From contig CAMOEO010000025.1 in assembly GCA_946612175.1 (NCBI GenBank), forward strand, positions 1 through 16,017: a stretch of 16,017 bases of DNA. The letters are read 5' to 3'. Positions 5,349-12,636 of this stretch are shown here, piece by piece (within the stretch, counting starts at the first letter, position 1; each line of letters starts with the position of its first letter). Position numbers and translations under genes: made by a program. The DNA is from an uncultured Verrucomicrobiota bacterium (GTDB lineage Bacteria > Verrucomicrobiota > Kiritimatiellia > RFP12 > UBA3636). The notes under the pieces are model-generated. The model did not search any database and was not told the origin of the DNA. It saw nothing but the letters and a program-made list of their open reading frames with translations.

Positions 5349-6695
5349 ATGAAGAAGGATTCCACCATCGGCGTCGTCCGCGAGGGCGACGGGCTTTCGT
5401 GGGCGCGCGCCTCCCGCGCGCGCCCCGGCGAGCCCGCCGCGTGCGGAGCGGGCGCCCCTCCGGGCGGCTCGGAGGGGCTGACCCTCGCCCTCTCGACGTC
5501 CGACGTGCTGTTCAAGGCGCTCCTCGTCCCGACGGCCAATCCGGAGGAGGTCGCCGTCATCGCCCGCAACCAGATGGAGCTCGAGGCCCCGCTCGAGCCG
5601 GAGCGCATGGTCTTCGCGCACGAGACGCTGCGCCGCCAGGGGGAGGGGACGCTCGTCCTCGCCGCCGCGGCCCCGCTGGACGCCGTGGAGGCGATGCGCG
5701 AGGCGGCGGGCGCGGACGCGGCGCGCATCGTGCGCGTCGACGCCGCGGCGCTCGGCTTCGCGCGGGCGCTGCTGGCCTCGCCGGCGGCGGCGGAATCCGG
5801 GCGCCAGCCCGTGCTCTTCGAGGAGGACGGCCGCCTCTCGCTGCTGCTGCTCGAGGACCGCGCGCCGGTCCTCGTCCGCTCGCTCGGCGCCGCGGCCTCC
5901 GCCACGGCCGCCTCGCTGCGCGCGGCGCTGCGCCTCGCGCTGCTGCAGGCGGAGATGGACCGCGGCCCCGCGCCGGCGGCTCCGCTGCTGCTCGCCGCGG
6001 GCGGCTCGGCGCTGCTCGCCGCGGCCACCGCGGCGGCGTCCGCCTCCGGCCGCGAGCTGCGCACCGCGGCCCCCGCCACGCTCGCCCCGGCCGCCTTCGG
6101 CGCCGCGCTGCGGACGCTCGAGGGCTCCGGCTTCTCGCTCTATCCCGAGGCCTGGACGGCCGCGCTCTCCGACCGCCGCTGGCGGCGCACGTTCGCGCTC
6201 TCCGCGGGCGGGGCGGCGGCGGTCTGGCTGGCGCTGGCGCTGGCGCTCTTCGGCTGGCCGGCGCTGCTCTCCTCGCGCATCAAGTCGCTGCAGGCGGAGG
6301 CGAAGCGCCTCGAGCCGGCGGAGGCGGCGGTGGACGAGGTCCGCACCCGCATCGCCATCATCGACCGCTACTCCGACCGCACGTACTCGCCGCTCGAGGT
6401 CCTGCGCGAGGTCTCGCTGGCGATGCCCGAGGACGTCACGCTCGCGCAGCTGCGCTACGACGCGGCCCGCCGCCAGGCGGAGGTCGACGGCGTCGCCCAC
6501 TCCTCGCCGCCCGCCTACGAGCTCTCCAACCGCCTCCGCGACTCGCCCCTCTTCGCCCGCAACGACTTCGTCACGGGCCCCTCCAAGAACGCCAACACCG
6601 ACCGCACGACCTTCACCCTCCGCCTCCTCTTCGCCGCCGCCGAAGGGGAGGGGGATGCGCCCGGGGACGCGGCCGGCGGGGAGGGCTCGCGATGA
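5349..6695 (+). CDS. GspL/PilM-PilN-like assembly platform protein
   Basis: A 448-residue bitopic inner-membrane protein, probably part of the assembly platform of a type II secretion system or type IV pilus. Residues about 40-260 are a cytoplasmic PilM/GspL-like region, beginning LTLALSTSDVLFKALLVP and containing QMELEAPLEPERMVF. A single membrane helix lies at about 284-304 (AAAVWLALALALFGWPALL). A short coiled coil follows (SLQAEAKRLEPAEAAVDEV), and then a PilN-like periplasmic domain at about 345-435 (SPLEVLREVSLAMPEDVTLAQ is the usual opening). It therefore reads as PilM-like plus PilN-like halves in one chain, the GspL arrangement. The N-terminal 35 residues are low complexity. The stop overlaps the next start (ATGA), indicating translational coupling. 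I cannot tell from one gene whether this is T2SS or T4P, so I leave the symbol blank. Confidence 0.75.
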   Translation: MKKDSTIGVVREGDGLSWARASRARPGEPAACGAGAPPGGSEGLTLALSTSDVLFKALLVPTANPEEVAVIARNQMELEAPLEPERMVFAHETLRRQGEGTLVLAAAAPLDAVEAMREAAGADAARIVRVDAAALGFARALLASPAAAESGRQPVLFEEDGRLSLLLLEDRAPVLVRSLGAAASATAASLRAALRLALLQAEMDRGPAPAAPLLLAAGGSALLAAATAAASASGRELRTAAPATLAPAAFGAALRTLEGSGFSLYPEAWTAALSDRRWRRTFALSAGGAAAVWLALALALFGWPALLSSRIKSLQAEAKRLEPAEAAVDEVRTRIAIIDRYSDRTYSPLEVLREVSLAMPEDVTLAQLRYDAARRQAEVDGVAHSSPPAYELSNRLRDSPLFARNDFVTGPSKNANTDRTTFTLRLLFAAAEGEGDAPGDAAGGEGSR

Positions 6696-7231
6696 ACCTC
6701 TCCCGCCACGACCGGGCGCTGCTCGCCGTCACCGTCTTCGTCGTCCTCTTCGGCATCGTCGGCGCCGTGGCCCGGCGCAGCGTCGCCACGATCTCCGAGC
6801 GCCGCGCCCAGGCCGCCTCGCTCGAGCGCCGCATCCGCATGCAGCGCAACCTCATCGCGGCGGAGGACGCCTGGCGCGCCCGCTACGACGCGGTGAAGGA
6901 CCGCATGCCGGTCTTCACGCCCGGGCAGCAGGTCGAGACCTACTGGATGACGATGCTCGACCAGGCCGCGGACCGCCACGGCGTCCGCATCTTCCGCCAC
7001 GACCTGCGGGACGAGGCCGTCGTCGCCGGCGTCTGCGAACTCCCGATCGAGGTCCGCTCCTGGGAGGGGACGCTCGAGGCGCTCGTCGGCTTCGTCCACG
7101 ACATCGAATCGACCGGCGCGATGCTCGAGATCCGCGAGCTCCGCGTCTCGCCCGACCCCAAGCGCCAGGGCTGGCTCAAGGGCAACTTCACCCTCCACTG
7201 CGCCTATCTGCGCGCCCCCGCCGGGAGCTAG
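6692..7231 (+). CDS. GspM/PilO-like assembly protein
   Basis: A 179-residue protein with a short cytoplasmic N-terminus, one membrane helix at about 9-27 (ALLAVTVFVVLFGIVGAVA), a charged coiled coil at 34-70, and a small periplasmic alpha/beta domain at about 80-175. The domain carries the usual PilO/GspM strands, for example ELPIEVRSWEGTLEALVGF and MLEIRELRVS. These proteins dimerise with GspL/PilN below the secretin. The ATG overlaps the stop of the preceding gene by 4 nt. A hairpin (7219-7238) straddles its stop codon, and the secretin gene starts 41 bp downstream. Sequence similarity within this family is low, so the assignment rests on topology, length and operon position. Confidence 0.72.
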   Translation: MNLSRHDRALLAVTVFVVLFGIVGAVARRSVATISERRAQAASLERRIRMQRNLIAAEDAWRARYDAVKDRMPVFTPGQQVETYWMTMLDQAADRHGVRIFRHDLRDEAVVAGVCELPIEVRSWEGTLEALVGFVHDIESTGAMLEIRELRVSPDPKRQGWLKGNFTLHCAYLRAPAGS

Positions 7232-7238
7232 CCCGGCG
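7219..7238 (+). other. Hairpin at the stop codon of the GspM/PilO-like gene
   Basis: CGCCGGG (7219-7225) pairs with CCCGGCG (7232-7238) around AGCTAG, which contains the stop codon. No T-run follows, so it is not a standard terminator. It could slow ribosomes or ribonucleases between the two reading frames. Confidence 0.4.
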
Positions 7239-7272
7239 CGATCCTCCGACCCCGTACGCCCGTTTCCCCGCC

Positions 7273-10152
7273 ATGATCCCCAAGCTCCGACTCTCCGCCG
7301 CCCTCCTGCTCGCCTTCGCCGTCGCCCACCCCGCGCTCGGCCAGGGGCGGCCCCCGACGCCCCAGCCCGCGCCGATCCGGCCGAACGTCCCCGGCGCCCG
7401 CCCCGGCGCCCAGCCGCCCGCGCCCGGCGGGGCCGCCCGTCCCGGGGGCGGCGGCCGCACGGTCAAGGCCGTCACGCAGCCCGACGGCAAGGGCTCCGTG
7501 CCCGTCATCCCCTACGACGACCTGCCCAACGCCCTCAACTTCCAGGACGCCGCGGCGGACCTCGTCATCATGGAGTACGCGCTCCGCACCGGCCGCGTGC
7601 CGATCTGGTCGCCCGGCGTCCCGAAGACGACGATCACGCTGCGCACGACCTCCGACGTTCCGCTGACGGACGAGGAGTACCTGCGCGTCATCCGCGAGGC
7701 GCTGAGCCTCAACGGCATCGTCCTGATCGAGGAGGGCGAGAAGATCCTCCGCGTCGTCCCCTCCGCCGAGGCCTCCACCAGCGGCGCCCGCGTCGCGATG
7801 CCCGGCGACGTCGAGGGCGCGCAGCCCGAGGAGGGGCAGACCGTCTCCCGCATCGTCGAGCTCAAGTACATCGGCCTGGACGAGGCGCAGCCCGTCATCA
7901 ACAGCCTCATGCGCCCCTCCGCGAAGATCCAGACGATGGAGCGCCCCAACGCGTTCATGATCACCGACGCGGCGGAGAACGTCAACCGCATCCTCGAGGT
8001 CCTCGCGTACATGGACAAGCCCGTCCTCAACCTCGAGGAGATCCACTTCCGCCACATCAAGCACGCGAAGGCCTCCGACATCAAGGCGATCCTCGAGGGC
8101 ATCGTGACGGCGCTGCGCGAGGACGAGTCCTCGTCCTCCAAGCCCGCGACGGCGGTCCGCACGTCCGACTCCGGCCCGCCCGTCCGCGAGCGCCGCCAGC
8201 TCCCGCCCGGCGTCACCTTCCGCAACCGCCCGCCCGAGCGGGAGGAGGCCCCCGCCGCCCCCGAGAGCGCCGCGTCGCTCGTCGACGCCGCCTCCAAGAA
8301 CCTCATCCGCGGCAAGGTCGCCATCACCGTCGACGAGCGCACGAACATCATGACGATCATCACGCGCGCGTCGAACATGGACTTCTTCGACAAGATCATC
8401 CAGGAGCACGACATCCCGACCGCGCCAGAGTACCTCGTCGAGGTCCTCCGCCTCGAGCACGCCGTCGCCGAGGACCTCGCCACGCTGCTCAACGACCTGA
8501 TCAGCAAGAAGAAGGCCTCCGAGACCGATGCCCGTCCCGGCGCTCGCGCCGTCGACGACGACGCCCCCGCGACCCTCTCGCGCCGCCCCGCCGGCGCCGC
8601 CGTCGCGGACGCCGGCACCCGCGCCCGCGTCGGCCAGCTCGACTCCGAGAACGTCACCATCCTCGCCGCCAAGGACATCAACGCGCTCGTGCTCATGTCC
8701 AGCGCCGCGGACATGGACAACCTCCGCAGCATCGTCACCGCGCTCGACATCCCGCGCTCGCAGGTCGTCATCGAGACCGTCATCCTCTCCATCGCCTTCA
8801 CCGACACGCTCGAGACCGGCGCCGACTGGGTCCAGCGCGCCATGCTCCAGGGCGGCGGCGACAAGGGCCCGAAGTTCGCCTTCGCCGACCGCGGCGGCGG
8901 CGGCACCGGCACGCCGCTGCCGACCACCTCGCTCACGACCGCCGGCTCCCTGACCTCCGCCGGCTCCGCGGGCGGCATCACCGGATGGCTTACGTTCTTC
9001 GACCTCAACATGGACGTCATCCTCCGCGCGGTCGAGACCGACGACCGCTCCAAGATCATGTCCTCGCCCGTCATCGCCACGATGGACAACACCGAGGCCG
9101 TCATCGAGAACACCAAGCGCATCTACTGGAAGGGCGACTCGACCTACCACGACACGTACACCTCCCAGAACACCAAGAGCGAGGACATCGGCGTCAAGCT
9201 CACCGTCACGCCCCGCATCAACAACAAGGGCTACATCACCCTCACGATCAACCAGGAGTACCAGAGCAACGACGGCTACCGCACGATCGGCGACTCCGAG
9301 TACCCCAACCTCACCACCCGCAAGATGGGCGCCGACGTCGCCGTCCTCAGCGGCGAGACGATCGTCCTCGGCGGCCTGGCCGAGAACTCCACGAGCAAGA
9401 CCGTCTCCAAGGTTCCGATCCTCGGCTCCATCCCCCTGCTCGGCTGGCTCTTCCGCAGCGAGAAGACGGAGAACGTCCGCTCCGAGATTCTCGTCTTCCT
9501 CACCCCGCGCGTGCTCGACACCCCGGCGCAGGTCGAGGACCACGCCCGCAACATGCGCGCCTCGATGGACACCTCGGGCGTCTGGGACCCGGCCTGGTCC
9601 ATCTCCCGCATGGCCGACCCGCTCTCCGAGAAGGACGCCCGCAAGGTCATGGACAACGCCGGCCACACCGTCGCCCCCGCCCGCTACCCCTCCACGGGCT
9701 ACCTCACCGGCCTGAACACGACCAACCGCTTCGAGGGCGGCGAAGTCCCCGCGGGCCCCATCCGCGACGCCCTCGAGCGCGCCGCCGCCGACGGCTCGAT
9801 CCCCTACGTCCACTACAGCGACGTCGACGCCGCCAACCGCCTCCTCTCCGCCTCCTTCCGCTTCGAGGAGGACCACGAGGTCGCCCTTCCCTCCGGCGAG
9901 ATCGTCCCCGTCTCCGAGGACGGCCGCATCCTCGAACCGCCCGCCTCCGCGCCCGCCGAGGCGCCGGCGGCGCCCGCTCCCGTCGAAGAGCCGGCCCCCG
10001 CGCCGGTGACGGCCGAGCCGGCAGAGCCCGCCGCGGAGCCCGCTCCCGCGCCGGTGGCCGAGCCGCCCGCGTCCGCCCCCGCCCCCGAAGCGGAGCCGGC
10101 CGAGCCCCGTCCGGCCGATCTCGACGCCGAGGTCGACGAGTCTCTCCGCTAG
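7273..10152 (+). CDS. gspD: Secretin, GspD/PilQ family
   Basis: A 959-residue outer-membrane channel subunit for type II secretion or a related pilus. A signal peptide (MIPKLRLSAALLLAFAVAHP, cut near AxG-Q24) is followed by a Pro/Gly/Arg-rich linker to about 85. An N0-like domain (90-165) opens at FQDAAADLVIMEYALRTG. Ring-building repeats cover about 191-250, 256-420 (interrupted by a Ser/Pro/Arg-rich insert at about 288-340) and 461-500. The secretin barrel runs about 577-751, with VPILGSIPLLGWLFRS as the family signature and EILVFLTPRVL at its end. About 208 further residues follow, finishing in a Pro/Ala/Glu-rich tail (about 888-956). There is no Shine-Dalgarno sequence before the ATG, but the signal peptide fixes the start. 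The upstream GspL/M-like partners support its role; no ATPase or pseudopilin gene is in the window. Confidence 0.92.
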   Translation: MIPKLRLSAALLLAFAVAHPALGQGRPPTPQPAPIRPNVPGARPGAQPPAPGGAARPGGGGRTVKAVTQPDGKGSVPVIPYDDLPNALNFQDAAADLVIMEYALRTGRVPIWSPGVPKTTITLRTTSDVPLTDEEYLRVIREALSLNGIVLIEEGEKILRVVPSAEASTSGARVAMPGDVEGAQPEEGQTVSRIVELKYIGLDEAQPVINSLMRPSAKIQTMERPNAFMITDAAENVNRILEVLAYMDKPVLNLEEIHFRHIKHAKASDIKAILEGIVTALREDESSSSKPATAVRTSDSGPPVRERRQLPPGVTFRNRPPEREEAPAAPESAASLVDAASKNLIRGKVAITVDERTNIMTIITRASNMDFFDKIIQEHDIPTAPEYLVEVLRLEHAVAEDLATLLNDLISKKKASETDARPGARAVDDDAPATLSRRPAGAAVADAGTRARVGQLDSENVTILAAKDINALVLMSSAADMDNLRSIVTALDIPRSQVVIETVILSIAFTDTLETGADWVQRAMLQGGGDKGPKFAFADRGGGGTGTPLPTTSLTTAGSLTSAGSAGGITGWLTFFDLNMDVILRAVETDDRSKIMSSPVIATMDNTEAVIENTKRIYWKGDSTYHDTYTSQNTKSEDIGVKLTVTPRINNKGYITLTINQEYQSNDGYRTIGDSEYPNLTTRKMGADVAVLSGETIVLGGLAENSTSKTVSKVPILGSIPLLGWLFRSEKTENVRSEILVFLTPRVLDTPAQVEDHARNMRASMDTSGVWDPAWSISRMADPLSEKDARKVMDNAGHTVAPARYPSTGYLTGLNTTNRFEGGEVPAGPIRDALERAAADGSIPYVHYSDVDAANRLLSASFRFEEDHEVALPSGEIVPVSEDGRILEPPASAPAEAPAAPAPVEEPAPAPVTAEPAEPAAEPAPAPVAEPPASAPAPEAEPAEPRPADLDAEVDESLR

Positions 10153-10166
10153 GCCTTTCCCCCTCC

Positions 10167-10184
10167 GTGCGGCCGCGGCCGCAC
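10167..10184. other. 18-bp perfect palindrome between the secretin and PNP genes
   Basis: GTGCGGCCGCGGCCGCAC is fully self-complementary; as RNA it gives a 7-bp stem closed by CGCG. It fills much of the 41-bp gap between the secretin stop and the next ATG. There is no T-run, so it is not a classic terminator; attenuation, RNA end protection or a dimeric protein site are possible. Confidence 0.5.
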
Positions 10185-10193
10185 CCGCCCTCC

Positions 10194-11045
10194 ATGAACG
10201 ACCAGATCTTCCGCGACGCGCTCGCGTCCCTTCCGCCCGTCTTCCGCGACGCGCATCCCTACGCCTCCCTTCTCCTCGGCTCCGGCTGGAACCGCGCCGT
10301 CTCCTCGCTCCGCGTCCTGGCGGAGGTCCCCTACGGGGAGATCGCGGGCTTCGGCGCGGCGACCGTGATCGGCCACGACGGCCGGCTGCTGCTCGTCGAG
10401 GGGCCGCGGGGCGGCACGGCGCTGGTCTTCTGCGGGCGCCGGCACTGGTACGAGGGCTGCGAGTGGGAGCCCGTGGTGATGCCGGCGGTCCTGACGCACC
10501 GCCTCGGCTGCCCGACGCTGCTCGTCACCAACGCCGCGGGCGGCATCCGCCCCACGCTGCGGCCGGGCGACATCGTGATCCTGCGCGACCACCTGCGCCT
10601 CTCCCCGCTCACGCCGCTGCGCGGCCCGCACGACCCGGCCTTCGGCCCGCGCTTCCCCGACCAGAGCCGCGTCTACGACCCGGCGCTGGCGGAGACGCTG
10701 CGCGCGGCGGGCGCGCGCCAGGGGCTGGAGCTGACCGACGGCGTGTACGTGCTCTCGTGCGGCCCGGCGTTCGAGACGCCCGCCGAAATCCGCGCCTACG
10801 GCATCCTCGGCGCCGACGTCGTCGGGATGTCGACCGTCCCCGAGGCGATGGTCGCCAGCGCGTGCGGGATGCGCGTCGCGGGGCTCTCGTTCGTCTCGAA
10901 CATGGCCGCCGGCGTCACGGGCAAGCTGCTCGACGGCAACGACGTCGTCGACTGCGCCGAGCGCCACGCGGACCGCCTCGCCCGCCTCGTCGTCGACTTC
11001 CTCGACCTGCTCGCGGCGGACGGCGCCGCGACCCCGGCGCGCTAG
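10194..11045 (+). CDS. Purine nucleoside phosphorylase (trimeric PNP type)
   Basis: A 283-residue cytosolic enzyme that splits purine nucleosides with phosphate to give the base and ribose 1-phosphate. Visible landmarks are the phosphate-site LLLGSGW (29-32), GRRHWYEG with H84 (human H86), VTNAAGG (111-117), GPAFETPAEIR with E194 (human E201), VGMSTVPE with M212 (human M219) and SNMAAG with N236 (human N243). E and N at the base site fit guanosine/inosine rather than adenosine. The length is normal. It follows the secretin after 41 bp without its own clear promoter, so co-transcription is likely but a functional link is not. There is no Shine-Dalgarno sequence. Its TAG stop shares CTAG with the stop of the convergent metalloregulator gene. 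Confidence 0.92.
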   Translation: MNDQIFRDALASLPPVFRDAHPYASLLLGSGWNRAVSSLRVLAEVPYGEIAGFGAATVIGHDGRLLLVEGPRGGTALVFCGRRHWYEGCEWEPVVMPAVLTHRLGCPTLLVTNAAGGIRPTLRPGDIVILRDHLRLSPLTPLRGPHDPAFGPRFPDQSRVYDPALAETLRAAGARQGLELTDGVYVLSCGPAFETPAEIRAYGILGADVVGMSTVPEAMVASACGMRVAGLSFVSNMAAGVTGKLLDGNDVVDCAERHADRLARLVVDFLDLLAADGAATPAR

Positions 11046-11461
11046 CGTCCGCGCGACTGGAACAGCCGCCCGACGCGCACCTTCACGCGGTTGCGCTCGA
11101 GGAAGCCCTCGATCGCCGCGAGCGACTCGTGGGAGATCACGTGCTCGAACTGGCAGGCGTCCGCCTCGGCCGCCTCCTCCGAGGCGCCGATGAAGACGAG
11201 GAAGGTCGTGAGCAGCTTGTGCTTGCGGAGGATGTCCTTGGCGTGCTGGAGCCCGGCGGGGGTGAGCTCGACGGAGCCGTAGGGCTCCTGCGTGACGTAG
11301 CCGAGGCGCTTGAGGCCGTTGATCCCGTAGACGACCGACGGCGTCTTCACGCCCAGGCTCGCGGCGATGTCGCGCACGCGGGCGGGCTTCTTCTCGAGAA
11401 TCAGCATGTAGATGCACTCGAGGTAGTCCTCGAGGCTCATCGTCATCGTGCTCTTTTCCAT
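11042..11461 (-). CDS. Short DtxR/MntR-family metal-dependent repressor
   Basis: A 139-residue transcription factor. The N-terminal winged helix-turn-helix (about 10-70) includes ARVRDIAASLGVKTPSVVY, and a helical dimerisation domain follows. Predicted metal ligands are D12 and E15 (EDYLE), H81 (LRKHKLL), and C103, E106, H107 (CQFEH). The Asp/Glu pair is as in Bacillus MntR (D8, E11), whereas C-x-x-E-H is as in DtxR (C102, E105, H106), so manganese versus iron cannot be decided. It lacks the SH3-like third domain of DtxR and so has MntR size. I use the ATG at 11461; ATGs at 11446 and 11440 are alternatives, and 11446 has a GGAAAAGAG stretch nearby. No transporter gene is adjacent, so its targets are elsewhere, apart from possible autoregulation. 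Confidence 0.88.
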   Translation of the reverse strand: MEKSTMTMSLEDYLECIYMLILEKKPARVRDIAASLGVKTPSVVYGINGLKRLGYVTQEPYGSVELTPAGLQHAKDILRKHKLLTTFLVFIGASEEAAEADACQFEHVISHESLAAIEGFLERNRVKVRVGRLFQSRGR

Positions 11462-11486
11462 GGCGTTCGGAGGAGAATGGCGTTCG
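11460..11486 (-). repeat. 10-bp direct repeats in the metalloregulator leader
   Basis: On the minus strand CGAACGCCAT occurs at 11486-11477 and again at 11469-11460, 17 bp apart. The first copy starts right after the predicted transcription start; the second includes the first two bases of the ATG. They could be a repressor site for autoregulation, but direct rather than inverted symmetry is unusual for this family. Confidence 0.5.
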
Positions 11487-11494
11487 TGCGGGGC

Positions 11495-11523
11495 AGTATA
11501 CCCGAAACCCCCTCCCGGTTCAA
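11495..11523 (-). promoter_or_regulatory. Promoter of the DtxR/MntR-family gene
   Basis: On the minus strand, TTGAAC (11523-11518) is followed after 17 bp by TATACT (11500-11495). Seven nt downstream is an A (11487), the likely transcription start, giving a 26-nt leader to the ATG at 11461. Confidence 0.65.
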
Positions 11524-11567
11524 CCCGCTCCGGCGCGGCGTTTTTGGTGGCGTTCCGGGGGCCGTTG

Positions 11568-11576
11568 TGGTAGAGT
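11568..11576 (+). promoter_or_regulatory. Candidate extended -10 promoter of coaD
   Basis: TGG followed directly by TAGAGT (11571-11576) fits an extended -10 element. The hexamer 17 bp upstream (TGGCGT, 11548-11553) is a poor -35. The start codon at 11588 is 11 nt downstream, so the leader would be only about 4-5 nt. It is back to back with the metalloregulator promoter. Confidence 0.4.
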
Positions 11577-11587
11577 CTGCCCCCGTC

Positions 11588-12115
11588 GTGAACGCGAAGC
11601 CCCCCAGCCTCATCGTCTATCCCGGGTCGTTCGATCCGCTCACGCTCGGCCACCTGGACCTGCTCGAGCGCGCCAGCGGCATCTTCGACCGCGTCATCCT
11701 CGCCGTCGCGGCGGGGTCGTGGAAGCCCGGCGCGCTGTTCTCCTGCGCCGAGCGCGTCGAGATGGCGCGCGAGGCCGCGCACGCGCTCGGCAACGTCGAG
11801 GTGCGCGTGATGGAGGGGATGCTCGTCGACTTCTGCCACGCCGTCGGCGCCCGCGTCGTCCTGCGCGGGCTGCGCGCCTACAGCGACTTCGAGTACGAGT
11901 TCCAGATGGCGCTCACCAACCGCAAGCTCGCGCCGGACATCGAGACGTTCTTCCTGATGCCGCGCGAGGACCACTCCTACGTCTCCAGCTCCATCGTCCG
12001 GGAGATCGCCTCCTACGCCGGCGACACCTCGCGCTTCGTCCCGCCCGAGGTCCAGCGCCACATCGAGCGCAAGGTCGTCCTGACGCGTCTGGAGGGAAAG
12101 GGCCGCGCGCCGTGA
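11588..12115 (+). CDS. coaD: Phosphopantetheine adenylyltransferase
   Basis: A 175-residue cytosolic enzyme that adenylates 4'-phosphopantetheine to dephospho-CoA, the penultimate step of coenzyme A synthesis. It shows the nucleotidyltransferase motif YPGSFDPLTLGH (H22 of TxGH), the K46 loop (SWKPGALFSCAERV), LRGLRAYSDFEYEFQMAL and the SSSIVRE motif near the C-terminus, all in the order of E. coli CoaD. I chose the GTG at 11588 because no ATG lies between the promoter and the first motif, and it gives a normal-length protein. Its stop overlaps the GTG of the next gene by 4 nt. CoA and acyl carrier protein's phosphopantetheine both depend on this step, which fits the plsX-fabH genes downstream. 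Confidence 0.95.
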   Translation: MNAKPPSLIVYPGSFDPLTLGHLDLLERASGIFDRVILAVAAGSWKPGALFSCAERVEMAREAAHALGNVEVRVMEGMLVDFCHAVGARVVLRGLRAYSDFEYEFQMALTNRKLAPDIETFFLMPREDHSYVSSSIVREIASYAGDTSRFVPPEVQRHIERKVVLTRLEGKGRAP

Positions 12116-12633
12116 TCCTGCCGATCGCCGGCCTCGGCCCCGACGGGGTCGTCTACGAGGGCGAGGACCCGCGGGAGGCCCTCGAGTGGCCCCCCTCGCC
12201 GCGGGACGTCGTCCGCCCCGCCGGCCCGATGCGCTGGCGCCTCGAGACGAAGCTCTTCGGGACGGAGCTGCTCGTGCAGGGCCGCGCGGAGGCGCTCTTC
12301 GAGGGCACCTGCTGCCGCTGCGGCGGCCCGCTCTCGCGCGTCTACGGCGACGAGATCGCCCTCTCCCTGCCCGTCGGCCCCGAGGTCACGGAGGTGGACT
12401 TGACTTCCGACCTGCGGGAGGCTATTCTACTCGCCCTGCCGAACAACCCCGTCTGCTCCGACTCCTGCCGCCCCCCGCGGACGGGGCCGGATCCCGCGGA
12501 GGGGGCGGTTCCGGAGGCCGCCGGCCCCTGGGCCGCGCTCGACACCCTTTTCGGGGGTACGTCTCACGAAACACCTGCGCCCCCGAATCACGCAAGAAAA
12601 CCCCGAACCCGAAAAACCACCAGAAGGAGCTAG
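12112..12633 (+). CDS. yceD: YceD/DUF177 family protein
   Basis: A 173-residue protein of the family that almost always precedes rpmF; in E. coli it is linked to 23S rRNA or large-subunit maturation, with an unsettled mechanism. The family signature is seen as FEGTCCRCGGPLS (C67, C68, C70), then EVDLTSDLREAILLALPNNPVC (in part) with C115 and C119, and WAALDTLF near the end. The third usual Cys cluster (GLC) is missing after C119, replaced by a Pro/Gly-rich stretch. A basic tail (ARKPRTRKTTRRS) runs up to the rpmF ribosome binding site, which lies inside its last codons. The GTG start overlaps the coaD stop (GTGA), so the two are translationally coupled. A promoter for the downstream genes appears to lie inside this coding sequence at 12400-12428. 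Confidence 0.85.
   Translation: MILPIAGLGPDGVVYEGEDPREALEWPPSPRDVVRPAGPMRWRLETKLFGTELLVQGRAEALFEGTCCRCGGPLSRVYGDEIALSLPVGPEVTEVDLTSDLREAILLALPNNPVCSDSCRPPRTGPDPAEGAVPEAAGPWAALDTLFGGTSHETPAPPNHARKPRTRKTTRRS
12400..12428 (+). promoter_or_regulatory. Internal promoter in yceD for rpmF-plsX-fabH
   Basis: TTGACT (12400-12405) is followed after exactly 17 bp by TATTCT (12423-12428), the best -35 in the window. In the yceD frame these bases are codons TTG, ACT, GCT, ATT and CTA, all ending in A/T or otherwise rare in genes here that nearly always end codons in G/C. Transcription would start near 12436, about 200 nt before rpmF. Confidence 0.6.
12624..12629 (+). promoter_or_regulatory. Ribosome binding site of rpmF
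   Basis: AAGGAG lies 7 nt before the ATG at 12637. It is one of only two strong Shine-Dalgarno sequences in the window, and it overlaps the end of yceD. Confidence 0.85.
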
Positions 12634-12636
12634 GCC

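Noticed and set aside
7228..9876. 882-codon open frame opposite the secretin gene
   Set aside because: Gly/Asp/Val-rich low-complexity product, the antisense shadow of the secretin codons; no start signal or family match.
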